This document shows, in pieces, positions 23,552 to 32,352 of a stretch of 33,580 nucleotides of DNA. The notes below the pieces were generated by a model that worked only from the letters and a program-made list of their open reading frames with translations, did no database searches and was not told the origin of the DNA. Position 1 is the stretch's first letter. The number at the start of each line of letters is the position of its first letter. Both the position numbers and the translations under genes were made by a program. This DNA comes from Caldilineaceae bacterium (GTDB lineage Bacteria; Chloroflexota; Anaerolineae; Caldilineales; Caldilineaceae), in NCBI GenBank assembly GCA_023384455.1, contig JAHDWH010000021.1, forward strand, positions 5,554-39,133, in the 5' to 3' direction.

Positions 23552-24769
23552 ATGGCACCTGCTGTACGAGCTTCTATGCGTAAAGCATTACCGCCGCCCA
23601 GCGAACGTTCCACAGTCCTGGGCTGGCTGCAAAAGAATCTCTTTGACGGATGGGCCAATTCAATCCTGACCGTCGTTGCCCTGGGGTTGATTCTGGCCCT
23701 CTTGCGTCCTCTGTTCAACTGGGCGCTGAATACGGCCCGCTGGGATGTGATTCCGGCCAATATCAATCTGATTATGCGGGGGCAATACCCCGCTGAGCAG
23801 GCAGGCCGGCTCTGGATTGTGCTGATTTTGCTGGGCTTTGTGGTCGGCTTTGCCTGGGCCGCCAACAGCAAACGCATTCAGGGCGAGCTGCTCGTCGTCT
23901 TTGCCATTCCCCTGCTGCTGATGCTCGTACCCTTTTTTGAGGGTGGAACCCGCATTAACCTGCTGCTTATGGAAGTTGCGGCCCTGGCTGGTTATGGGAT
24001 TGGACGGTTTGTGCCCGAAAAGCGCAGCAATCTCGGCATTTGGGCGCTGCTTATCTATGCGGTTGCGCTCTTTGTCATCCTGCGCGGCGGCTCTGGCGAG
24101 ACAGGCGCGTGGGCGGGCGTCCCCACCAATCTGTGGGGTGGGCTGCTTCTTTCCCTGCTGCTGGCCGTCTTTGGCATCGCCATCTCCTTCCCCTTGGGGG
24201 TGTTGCTGGCTTTGGGCCGCCAATCCAAACTGCCCGCCATTCGGATGGTTTCGGTGCTCTACATCGAATTCATCCGGGGTGTGCCGCTGATCAGCCTGCT
24301 CTTTATGGCCCAGGTGATGTTGCAGCTCTTCCTGCCCGATGGCTTTCCGACGATTGACCGGGCCCTGCGGGCATTGGCGGCTGTCACCCTCTTCTCGGCT
24401 GCCTACACCGCCGAGAATGTGCGGGGCGGGTTGCAGTCGATTCCCAGAGGCCAGTACGAGGCCGCCGACGCGATGGGGCTGAGCACACTCCAGTCGATGA
24501 CATTTATCATCCTGCCCCAGGCCCTGCGCGCGGTGATTCCTGTGCTGGTCGGCCAGTTTATCGGCCTTTTCAAAGATACGTCCCTGGTGGCGCTGGTCGG
24601 TCTCTTTGACCTGCTGGGCATCGCCCGTACGATTCTGAGCAACCCCAATTGGCTGGGCACCCACCAGGAAGTCTACGCCTTCATCGGCCTGCTCTACTGG
24701 ATATTCAGCTATATGATGTCCTATACCAGTAGGCGCATCGAGGCGAGCCTGGCTGTCGCCAACCGGTAG
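23552..24769 (+). CDS. aapM: Polar amino acid ABC transporter permease (AapM/BztC-like)
   Basis: This 405-aa second permease has several N-terminal membrane segments before the core permease domain, as in AapM/BztC. The core has LLALGRQSKLPAIRMVSVLY, IEFIRGVPLISLLFMAQVML and the EAA loop GQYEAADAMGLSTLQSMTFIILPQALR. The ATG at 23552 has GGGGAG 7 nt upstream; the GTG/ATG-type start at 23537 would overlap that site. It ends 29 bp before the ATPase start. With AapQ it forms the membrane part of the amino acid importer. Confidence 0.92.
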   Translation: MAPAVRASMRKALPPPSERSTVLGWLQKNLFDGWANSILTVVALGLILALLRPLFNWALNTARWDVIPANINLIMRGQYPAEQAGRLWIVLILLGFVVGFAWAANSKRIQGELLVVFAIPLLLMLVPFFEGGTRINLLLMEVAALAGYGIGRFVPEKRSNLGIWALLIYAVALFVILRGGSGETGAWAGVPTNLWGGLLLSLLLAVFGIAISFPLGVLLALGRQSKLPAIRMVSVLYIEFIRGVPLISLLFMAQVMLQLFLPDGFPTIDRALRALAAVTLFSAAYTAENVRGGLQSIPRGQYEAADAMGLSTLQSMTFIILPQALRAVIPVLVGQFIGLFKDTSLVALVGLFDLLGIARTILSNPNWLGTHQEVYAFIGLLYWIFSYMMSYTSRRIEASLAVANR

Positions 24770-24798
24770 TTACCTGCTGCACTTAATGGGAGTTTTCT

Positions 24799-25548
<750 letters not shown>

Positions 25549-25589
25549 GAGCCTGTTTAATAATTCAGGCTCTGAGCGCGCAGCTTTGT

Positions 25590-25664
25590 GACCACGGAAA
25601 ACACAGAATAGACGGAAAATTCTCTTTCGGCTTTTCTTCTGTGTATTCCGTGTATTCTGTGGTC
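25590..25664. repeat. GACCACGGAAAACACAGAA-type imperfect palindrome
   Basis: A 28-nt arm at 25590-25617 matches the reverse complement of 25637-25664 at 23 of 28 positions, around a 19-nt loop. It lies between the ATPase gene and convergent purM and may act as a shared transcript end. Words such as CCACAGAATACACGGAATACACAGAA are, from general experience, frequent in environmental bacterial intergenic regions. Confidence 0.6.
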
Positions 25665-25702
25665 AGCGCAAGAGTCTGTTCGCTTGTCTCTCCGACAGAC
25701 TG

Positions 25703-26716
25703 TTAGCTCAATCTTACTTCCGAATTCCCACCGCTGGCAAATAATTCTCCCATCACCACAGAATCCGGCAAAACGGATTGCACTCCATCCACAGCATCCG
25801 CCCCCACCACCACAACCATTCCCACGCCCATATTCCAGACCCGGTAGGCTTCGGTGTTGTCGATGCCGCTCCACGCCACCAGTTTGCGGAAGAGGGACGG
25901 CACTTCCCAACTGTCCCGGTCGATGCGGGCGGAGAGACCCGCGGGCAGAATGCGCGGCACATTGTCCAAGAAGCCGCCGCCGGTGATGTGGGCCAGCCCC
26001 TTTACGGCTACGCCCGCAGCGCGCAGTGCGGCGACTTCATTCACATAGGCTTTGTGGGGGATCAGCAGCGCATCTGCCAAAGAGACGCCGGAATCATCGA
26101 AGGGTGCGGACAAATCCCGGCCTTCGATGGCTTTGCGGATGAGGGAGTAGCCGTTGGTGTGGGGGCTGACGCTGGGCAGGCCGATCAGCACATCCCCCGC
26201 CCGCATTGCGTCCGTGCGGGGCAGAAGTTCGTCCCGGCCCACCACACCGACGATTGTGCCTGCCAGGTCAAACGCGCCGGGGGTGTAGACGCCGGGCATC
26301 TCCGCTGTCTCCCCGCCCAGGAGCGCACAGCCGATGGCCCCACAGGCCTCGGCCACCCCCGTCACCGCCGCGGCCACGTCCTCCGGCACAATTTTGGAGG
26401 TGGCGATGTAGTCCAGAAAGAAGAGGGGCCGCGCCCCCTGCACCAGAATGTCGTTGGCGCAGTGGTTCACAATGTCGTGGCCGATGCCCTGCCAGCGGCC
26501 CATCTGCGCCGCCAGTTTGACTTTCGTCCCCACCCCGTCGGTGGAGGCCACCAGCACCGGGTTGGCGGGCAGATCGGTCAGCGCGAAAAGACCGCCGAAA
26601 CTGCCCACATCCGCCAGCACATTGGGCGTGTGGGTGGCGCGCACACTGGCTTTCATCATTTCCACGGCACGGGTGGCAGCGTCGATGTCCACCCCCGCGG
26701 CGGCATAGTGGCTCAT
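25703..26716 (-). CDS. purM: Phosphoribosylformylglycinamidine cyclo-ligase (AIR synthetase)
   Basis: This 337-aa cytoplasmic enzyme closes the imidazole ring in purine synthesis, using ATP to turn FGAM into AIR. PurM features are clear: MSHYAAAGVDIDAATRAVEMMK at the start, LVASTDGVGTKVKLA, the metal/nucleotide segment HDIVNHCANDILVQGA, PLFFLDYIATSK, ALLGGETAEMPGVY, HITGGGFLDNVPRILP in pieces, and VWNMGVGMVVVV. Length is normal. GGGGA lies about 8 nt before the ATG at 26716. No other purine genes are nearby, so it is an isolated housekeeping gene here. Confidence 0.96.
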   Translation of the reverse strand: MSHYAAAGVDIDAATRAVEMMKASVRATHTPNVLADVGSFGGLFALTDLPANPVLVASTDGVGTKVKLAAQMGRWQGIGHDIVNHCANDILVQGARPLFFLDYIATSKIVPEDVAAAVTGVAEACGAIGCALLGGETAEMPGVYTPGAFDLAGTIVGVVGRDELLPRTDAMRAGDVLIGLPSVSPHTNGYSLIRKAIEGRDLSAPFDDSGVSLADALLIPHKAYVNEVAALRAAGVAVKGLAHITGGGFLDNVPRILPAGLSARIDRDSWEVPSLFRKLVAWSGIDNTEAYRVWNMGVGMVVVVGADAVDGVQSVLPDSVVMGELFASGGNSEVRLS

Positions 26717-26820
26717 AAGAAATCCCCAGAAAAATGGAGGCGGGTATAACTATAGCTCGATTGTACACTTCTTGCACTGCTGCCGCAACAAAAGTCCAGG
26801 CTGGTTGGAATCTGTCTGGA

Positions 26821-26865
26821 TCACAAAAGGCTGGGGGAATCCGACATTCTCCCAGCCTTTTGTGA
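26821..26865. terminator. Bidirectional intrinsic-terminator-like hairpin
   Basis: TCACAAAAGGCTGGGGGAA (26821-26839) and TTCTCCCAGCCTTTTGTGA (26847-26865) form an 18-of-19 stem with a 7-nt loop; the A and T runs are in the outer stem. It lies just downstream of the cytochrome gene on the minus strand. GCACTGCTG and CAGCAGTGC flank it as a further inverted pair. Confidence 0.7.
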
Positions 26866-26886
26866 TATGGAGCAGCAGTGCCTGGA

Positions 26887-27903
26887 CTATTGCGGTGTCG
26901 GCTCGTTCTGAACCGGTGTCAGACTCTTCAGAAAGGCGGCAATCGCCAGGCGGTCCGCCTCGGTCAGCTTGCCCAATCCCCGGTCAACCGTGCCCTTCAT
27001 CCCGGCGTGGGCTTCCAGGCCGTCCGCGTAGATACCCGTACCCAGGAAGTCGGCGATCTCCTGTTCGGTCCAGGTCAGGCCAGTAGCCTCGTCCGGTGTC
27101 AGATTCGGCGCCACCGTATCCCGGAAAGGGGCACCAGCCAGGAAACGCTCGTTGTCAAAACCGCCGCTTTCGGTGCGGGGGGTGTGGCACATACCGCAGC
27201 GGGCCAGAGAAGCCAGATAGCGGCCCCGATCCGCGCCTTCGGTGGGTGCCACAGCGGGCGGTGGCTGATTGGGGGTGAAGTCAGCGGGTTCACTGGTCAA
27301 CTGGCGTTCGGTAATTTCGTTGGCCAGAGCGGGCCGGCTGCGCAGAAAGGCCACCAGATTGAGCGCGTCTGCGTCGGCCATTGTAGCAAAGCGGGGCATG
27401 GGCGGGGCCAGATTGCCGCCGCCGGGACGCTTGCCCAAGCGGAACGCATCGACGATCTCCTGGTCACTCAGCCCGGCGATACCTGTGGCGTCCGGGGTCA
27501 GATTGCGGGAGAAGACCAGCCCGAAGGGACCTTCAAATTTGTTGCCACCGGCCAGACCGCTCAGGTCTTGGTTGAAGTGACAGCCACAGCCGATGGCCGC
27601 GCTGAGAATATATTCCCCAGCCACCGGGTCTCCTGCCGAGACTTCTGGTTCTGGCACGGCGGTTGGCTCCGGCTCGGCGGCCTTTGTGGGTTCCGCTTCC
27701 GGCGCTTTGGTCGGTTCTGGCTCTGGGGCTTTGGTCGGCTCAGCCCCGGGGGCTTGCGCGGCCTGGGGTGCGGTCGGGGCGGCCGGGGTGGCCGGGGCTA
27801 CACAGGCAGCCAAGAGCAGCCCGCTCATCACTGCCACCACAAGCCAGAATCCCCACTGGGGTATGCGGTGCATAGACACTCGACGACGATTGACTCTACT
27901 CAT
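26887..27903 (-). CDS. Diheme cytochrome c lipoprotein, first heme motif CXCH
   Basis: This is a 338-aa secreted electron carrier. The lipobox LLAAC (Cys34) is followed by a spacer of Pro-Glu-Thr-Lys repeats (EPTKAPEPEPTKAPEA), then two cytochrome c domains. The second has a normal heme site CGMCHTP (Cys236, Cys239, His240). The first reads GCGCHF (Cys106, Cys108, His109), one residue short of CXXCH. Possible axial Met ligands are seen in APPMPRF and HAGMKG. The ATG at 27903 has GGAGGAG 5 nt upstream; the longer frame to 28212 is not supported. It is related to the two-heme cytochromes of dehydrogenase systems. No dehydrogenase partner is adjacent. Whether both hemes are attached is uncertain. 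Confidence 0.85.
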   Translation of the reverse strand: MSRVNRRRVSMHRIPQWGFWLVVAVMSGLLLAACVAPATPAAPTAPQAAQAPGAEPTKAPEPEPTKAPEAEPTKAAEPEPTAVPEPEVSAGDPVAGEYILSAAIGCGCHFNQDLSGLAGGNKFEGPFGLVFSRNLTPDATGIAGLSDQEIVDAFRLGKRPGGGNLAPPMPRFATMADADALNLVAFLRSRPALANEITERQLTSEPADFTPNQPPPAVAPTEGADRGRYLASLARCGMCHTPRTESGGFDNERFLAGAPFRDTVAPNLTPDEATGLTWTEQEIADFLGTGIYADGLEAHAGMKGTVDRGLGKLTEADRLAIAAFLKSLTPVQNEPTPQ

Positions 27904-28144
27904 TCTCTCCTCCGAAGTGGAATAAGCCACGGCACGCTGAAAACGATCAGAAGCGCCAACCAGCCAGAAGCAAGCTGACGCCTCTTCCTGCTGGCCGAGG
28001 GTTCGACCCTTTCTTATCGTTTCCAAAGAGGACGGTAGTCCGGTTGTGGCGATAGAGCTATTATCCACGCAAGGCCGGGTTATTGCAAATCGCGAAAATC
28101 GACCCCAATTTCCGCTTTGGCTTTTTCCGGAGTAGAATAGCAGT

Positions 28145-30676
28145 ATGACTACGTATGCAAAGCCAGAAATTATGAGTCCCGCCGGCCATTGGCCCCAACT
28201 CCACGCCGCCATCGAAGCCGGCGCGGATGCCGTCTATTTCGGCCTGACCCACTTCACCGCCAGGGCAAAGGTCGGCTTTGAGCTGGACGAACTGCCCGGT
28301 GTGATGACAACCCTCCACCGCCGGGGGGTGCGTGGCTATGTCACCTTCAACACCCTCGTCTTTGATCACGAACTCCCGGCCGCCGCGGAAGCCCTGGCCC
28401 AGATTGCCCGGGTCGGCGCAGATGCGGTGATTGTGCAGGATGTGGCCGTGGCCCGCCTGGCCCGCCAGATCGCACCGGGGATGGAGGTCCACGGCAGCAC
28501 CCAGATGAGCATCACCAGCGCCGAAGGGATCGCCCTGGCCCAGAGCTTCGGCGTCAATCGGGTGGTGCTGGCCCGGGAACTCTCCCTGGACGACATCCGC
28601 ACCATCCGCAGCCAGACCGACTGTGAGCTGGAGATGTTTGTCCACGGCGCGCTCTGCGTCTCCTATTCGGGCCAGTGCTTCTCCTCCGAAGCCTGGGGTG
28701 GGCGCAGCGCCAACCGGGGCCAATGCGCCCAAGCCTGCCGTCTGCCCTACGAAATGATTGTGGATGGCACGCTGAAGCCCCTGGGCGACGCCCGCTATCT
28801 GCTCTCCCCCGGCGATCTCTACGCCCTGCAACAGATGCCGGAGATCGTTCGGTTGGGCGTCAGCGCGCTCAAAATTGAAGGGCGCTACAAAGACGCCGAC
28901 TACGTGGCCCTGACCACCCGCGCCTACCGCCAGGCCGTGGACGAAGCCTGGGCGGGCCTGCCCCTCTCCATCACCCCCGCCGACGAACTGGGGTTGGAGC
29001 AGGTCTACTCTCGCGGGCTGGCCCCCCATTTTGTCAGCGGCACCAACCACCAGACCGTCGTCGTTGGACGCTCGCCCCGCCACCGGGGGGTGCTGATGGG
29101 CCGGGTGGTAGAGGTGCTGGCCGACGGCGTTGTGCTTGCGCCGGAAATGTCAGTGGCGAGCGTTGCGCCCCTGAAGCCCGGCGATGGGCTGGTCTTTGAC
29201 GCCGCGGACTGGCGCAGCCCTCAGGAGCGGGAGGAGGGCGGACGGCTCTATGAAATTGCGCCCCGCAAGCGCGGGCAGGTGGAAATCCGCTTTGGCAACG
29301 GCGCAGTGGACTTTCGCCGCATCCGCACCGGCGATCTGCTCTGGCGCAGCCACGACCCGGACATAGACAAAGCGGCCCGGCCCTTTCTTCAGCACGCCGG
29401 GCCTGTTCACAAGCAGCCGGTGGATATAGGGGTGACAGCCCGCGTCGGCGCACAACTGGAAACCCGCTGGACGTTACCCGCCCGCGCCGACCTGACCGTC
29501 ACCGTCCGTTCCGCCGATGCTCTGCCCTCTGCCCAGAACCGGGCGCTGGACGCCGATTTTTTGCGAGAACAACTGGGGCGTTTGGGCAATACCCCCTACA
29601 CACTGGGCACTCTGACTGTCAATGTGGAGGGCACGCCTTTTGCGCCAGCCTCTCTGCTCAACCAGCTACGCCGGGACGCAGTAGGGCAGCTCTCCGCCCT
29701 GCAAAGCCAGCGCCCCGCCGGTCCCGTCCACAACCCGCAAGAGATTTTGGACGCCGATAAACGCAGAATCATACGGATAACCGCAGAGCCATCCCCCAGC
29801 ATCCCACCATCCCTTCACCTCCTCGTCCGCACACCAGAGCAGTTGGCCGCGGCCATCGCCTTCCGCCCGGCCAGTATTACCCTGGACTATCTGGATTTGT
29901 ACGGCCTGCGCCCGGCGGTGGAACAGGTGATGGCCGTGGGGATTGGCGTGCGGGTGGCCTCACCCCGCATCCTCAAACCCAACGAACAGCGCATCGTCAA
30001 CTTTCTGCGCCGGCTGGGCGTCCCGATTCTGGTGCGCTCGGCGGGTCTGCTCCACGCCCTGCTGGACGGGGAACGCCCGCCTCTCTCCGGCGATTTCAGC
30101 CTGAACGCGGCCAACGAACTGAGCACGCAGCTCTTTCTGGGGATGGGGCTGGAACGGCTGACCCCCACCTATGACCTGAACGCGGCCCAGATGAGTGCTT
30201 TGGCCCGCGGGGTTGGGGCCGACAAATTGGAGATGGTAGCCTATCAACACCTGCCCGTCTTCCACACGGAGCATTGCATCTTTGCCCGCTTCCTCTCCAC
30301 AGGCAGCAGCTACAAAGATTGCGGTCACCCCTGCGAGCAGCACCGGGTGGCCCTGCGCGACGAAAAGGGGCGCTCCCACCCGGTGATGGCGGATGTGGGC
30401 TGCCGCAATACCGTTTTTGGGGCCGAGGCCCAGGAAGCCAGCCATTTTCTGGACGAGTGGCTGGCTTCCGGGGTGCGCCACTACCGGTTGGAGTTTGTCC
30501 ACGAAAGCGGGGAAGATGTGACCCGCATCGCCCGGGCCTTCGCCGCCACATTGGCCGGGGAGCAATCAGCCCCCCAACTCAGCCGCAAACTGGCCGGGCT
30601 GGTCCCCGCCGGTGTCACCGAAGGCAGTCTCTTTGTGCCGCCCAATTTTCTGGAAATTCCGCTTGCTCTGGCCTGA
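28145..30676 (+). CDS. U32 peptidase family protein, RlhA-like, with DUF3656-type C-terminal part
   Basis: This is an 843-aa protein. The N-terminal half is the U32 barrel: PEIMSPAGHWPQLHAAIEAGADAVYFG, HGSTQMSI, and the cysteine cluster Cys171, Cys178, Cys194 and Cys198 (CVSYSGQC...GQCAQAC). The middle and C-terminal parts resemble the long U32 proteins. E. coli RlhA, which hydroxylates C2501 of 23S rRNA, is the best-known relative, so RNA modification is more likely than peptide cleavage. Four cysteines near the barrel may bind an Fe-S cluster, as shown in other U32 proteins. GGAG lies 14 nt before the ATG. Residues about 537-558 look like a repeat-derived insert. The last 20 codons are duplicated downstream. 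Confidence 0.85.
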   Translation: MTTYAKPEIMSPAGHWPQLHAAIEAGADAVYFGLTHFTARAKVGFELDELPGVMTTLHRRGVRGYVTFNTLVFDHELPAAAEALAQIARVGADAVIVQDVAVARLARQIAPGMEVHGSTQMSITSAEGIALAQSFGVNRVVLARELSLDDIRTIRSQTDCELEMFVHGALCVSYSGQCFSSEAWGGRSANRGQCAQACRLPYEMIVDGTLKPLGDARYLLSPGDLYALQQMPEIVRLGVSALKIEGRYKDADYVALTTRAYRQAVDEAWAGLPLSITPADELGLEQVYSRGLAPHFVSGTNHQTVVVGRSPRHRGVLMGRVVEVLADGVVLAPEMSVASVAPLKPGDGLVFDAADWRSPQEREEGGRLYEIAPRKRGQVEIRFGNGAVDFRRIRTGDLLWRSHDPDIDKAARPFLQHAGPVHKQPVDIGVTARVGAQLETRWTLPARADLTVTVRSADALPSAQNRALDADFLREQLGRLGNTPYTLGTLTVNVEGTPFAPASLLNQLRRDAVGQLSALQSQRPAGPVHNPQEILDADKRRIIRITAEPSPSIPPSLHLLVRTPEQLAAAIAFRPASITLDYLDLYGLRPAVEQVMAVGIGVRVASPRILKPNEQRIVNFLRRLGVPILVRSAGLLHALLDGERPPLSGDFSLNAANELSTQLFLGMGLERLTPTYDLNAAQMSALARGVGADKLEMVAYQHLPVFHTEHCIFARFLSTGSSYKDCGHPCEQHRVALRDEKGRSHPVMADVGCRNTVFGAEAQEASHFLDEWLASGVRHYRLEFVHESGEDVTRIARAFAATLAGEQSAPQLSRKLAGLVPAGVTEGSLFVPPNFLEIPLALA

Positions 30677-30713
30677 AAAGGCCCTTGTACGTCGGACTGT
30701 CAGTCCGACGTAC
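30617..30713. repeat. 97-bp direct repeat, copy 1, ending in a perfect 27-bp palindrome
   Basis: Bases 30617-30713 recur at 30781-30877 with one mismatch (T at 30666, C at 30830). The unit contains the last 20 codons of the U32 gene, its stop, AAAAGGCCCTT, and the hairpin GTACGTCGGACTG-T-CAGTCCGACGTAC (30687-30713). Confidence 0.95.
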
Positions 30714-30720
30714 AAAGTGA

Positions 30721-30840
30721 AAAGCCATCCTGGCCGGGGAGCTGAGTAGCGCTCTGATTCAAGCTATGGCGGGCGGCACAACCGAAGGCAGTCTCTTTGT
30801 GCCGCCCAATTTTCTGGAAATTCCGCTTGCCCTGGCCTGA
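30721..30840 (+). pseudogene. Duplicated 3' tail of a U32 gene
   Basis: The frame reads ILAGELSSALIQAMAGG-TTEGSLFV and then the same PPNFLEIPLALA end as the intact U32 protein, directly after a TGA at 30718-30720. The first 17 or so codons differ clearly from the intact gene (TLAGEQSAPQLSRKLAG), while the rest is nearly identical. No start or domain is present, so it is a remnant. The pattern suggests a tail from a diverged U32 copy that was later homogenised across the shared end. Confidence 0.75.
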
Positions 30841-30877
30841 AAAGGCCCTTGTACGTCGGACTGTCAGTCCGACGTAC
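30781..30877. repeat. 97-bp direct repeat, copy 2, with perfect palindrome
   Basis: This is the second copy of the unit described at 30617, ending with the same 27-bp hairpin (30851-30877). It stops 5 bp before the psuG start, so the hairpin covers the place where a ribosome site would normally be. Confidence 0.95.
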
Positions 30878-30881
30878 CCCA

Positions 30882-31775
30882 ATGAAAGCCATGCCAAATA
30901 CTATGCAAAAAGCTGTCGTCGCCCTGGAATCCACAGTCATCTCCCACGGCCTGCCCTATCCCCGCAACCTGCATCTGGCCCAGGAGATGGAGTCAATTAT
31001 TCGGGGGCTGGGCGCAAACCCGGCCACTGTCGGTGTGATTGCCGGTGAGTTTATTGCCGGGCTGTCACCGGCCCAGATTGAACATCTGGCTACCGCGCAG
31101 AATGTGCGCAAAGTCAGCCGCCGGGACCTGGCGATTGTGGCGGCCCGGCAGGAGGACGGCGCAACGACTGTGGCAACGACAATGTGGATTGCCCAGCGCG
31201 CCGGTATCCAAGTCTTTGCCACCGGCGGTATCGGCGGCATTCACCGCCACACCGGGGCCGGGGTGAGCAGCGATGTCAGCGCGGATTTGCAGGAGCTGGC
31301 CCAGACAGGGGTGATTGTCGTCTGCGCGGGGGCCAAAGCCATTCTGGACCTGCCCGCCACGCTGGAATATCTGGAGACCCACGGGGTGACGGTCATCGGC
31401 TATGGGAGCGATGAGTTCCCGGCCTTTTACAGCCGCAGCAGTGGCCTGCCTGTGGATGTGCGCTGTGACAGGGGGGAAGAGGTGGCGGCCATTTGGCAGG
31501 CCAAGCGCAGACTGGGGCTGCCCGGCGGTCTGCTGGTCGCTGTGCCTGTGCCGGTGGCGGATGAGATTCCCGGCGCAGAGATCGAACCGGCTATCGGGCA
31601 GGCAGTGGCCGAAGCCGCCGCCCAGGGGCTGCGCTCGGCAGAGGTAACGCCCTTCCTCCTGCGCCGCATCGCCGAGTTGACCGGCGAACGCAGCCTGCGC
31701 GCCAATCTGGCCCTGCTGCGCAACAATGCCCGGGTGGCTGCGGAAATCGCCGTGGCATTGGCAAAGATGAATTGA
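30882..31775 (+). CDS. psuG: Pseudouridine-5'-phosphate glycosidase
   Basis: This 297-aa enzyme breaks the C-C bond of pseudouridine 5'-phosphate into uracil and ribose 5-phosphate. The family pattern is complete: VVALESTVISHGLPYPRN, GANPATVGVIAGEFIAGL, KVSRRDLAIV, ATTVATTMWIAQRAGIQVFATGGIGGIHR in pieces, SADLQELAQTGVIVVCAGAK, YGSDEFPAFYSRSSGL, and a C-terminal LRANLALLRNNARVAAEIA. Starts at 30882, 30891 and 30903 are all possible, and none has a good ribosome site because a palindromic repeat abuts the gene. No psuK kinase is adjacent, though the U32/RlhA-like gene upstream also concerns RNA metabolism. Function is secure; the start is not. Confidence 0.92.
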   Translation: MKAMPNTMQKAVVALESTVISHGLPYPRNLHLAQEMESIIRGLGANPATVGVIAGEFIAGLSPAQIEHLATAQNVRKVSRRDLAIVAARQEDGATTVATTMWIAQRAGIQVFATGGIGGIHRHTGAGVSSDVSADLQELAQTGVIVVCAGAKAILDLPATLEYLETHGVTVIGYGSDEFPAFYSRSSGLPVDVRCDRGEEVAAIWQAKRRLGLPGGLLVAVPVPVADEIPGAEIEPAIGQAVAEAAAQGLRSAEVTPFLLRRIAELTGERSLRANLALLRNNARVAAEIAVALAKMN

Positions 31776-31826
31776 GCGCTGCCGCGCCGTCAGTGGTCCG
31801 CTGTCTGCGGTCTGTTCTGGTGGCAA

Positions 31827-31924
31827 GTAACTGTTCAGCCACCCCACCCTACCCCATTCCAGGGAGGGAACTGGAGTGACTCCTCCCCCAATTTGGGGGA
31901 GGTTGGGTGGGGGTGAGCAGTTAC
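31827..31924. mobile_element. MITE-like element, copy 3 of 3
   Basis: This 98-bp element begins GTAACTGTTCAGCCACCCC and ends GGGGTGAGCAGTTAC, giving the longest terminal inverted repeats of the three copies. The flanks GGTGGCAA and GGTGACAG match at 6 of 8 positions, consistent with a decayed target duplication. It lies between psuG and the minus-strand FmdB gene. Confidence 0.75.
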
Positions 31925-32015
31925 GGTGACAGTAGCCTTGCGAAACCACTGCCACCGCTTTATCTTTTCTGCTCTCTGTTGTATGCTGACCCACGGTCAG
32001 CGGTTAGCGGATGCC

Positions 32016-32216
32016 TCAGACAGGGCCGGTGCAGGCCGGGGCGGCGTTAAAGGCGGCGCCCCCGTTGCTGTGGGTGGCGCAGGCAAAGGTGCTGAAGCGC
32101 TTGTCGATCTTCTCGCTCTGGCAGGTGGGGCAAAGATTCTTGACTGCGGCTCCCCCGCGCACGAACAGTTCAAATTCGTGGCCGCAATTGCTACAGACAT
32201 ACTCGAAAATTGGCAT
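32016..32216 (-). CDS. FmdB-type zinc ribbon protein
   Basis: This is a 66-aa small protein. It begins MPIFEYVCSNCGHEFELFV and has a second pair CPTC, giving the CxxC...CxxC zinc ribbon of the FmdB family; the tail is Ala/Gly-rich and ends ACTGPV. AGGAG lies 12 nt before the ATG at 32216. Family members are often called putative regulators, but their role is not established. It is isolated and divergent from the GH172 gene. Confidence 0.88.
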   Translation of the reverse strand: MPIFEYVCSNCGHEFELFVRGGAAVKNLCPTCQSEKIDKRFSTFACATHSNGGAAFNAAPACTGPV

Positions 32217-32352
32217 GGAACGAATAATCTCCTGAAAGTTGCTTTGGCGACCGCACCCTGTGGGCGGTGACTCTTCGCTATAAATTTTATAGTGCTTTCC
32301 CTATTTTAGCAAAATCTGCCACCAAACAACCACAACAAAGGAATCGCTCACA

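Noticed and set aside
22711..23877. 388-aa minus-strand open frame across two permease genes
   Set aside because: It spans the reverse strand of aapQ, a hairpin and aapM, with no domain.
26774..26881. Possible fourth repeat element around the terminator (GCACTGCTG ... CAGCAGTGC)
   Set aside because: The outer arms are only 9 bp and no second copy is present, so it is reported only as a terminator hairpin.
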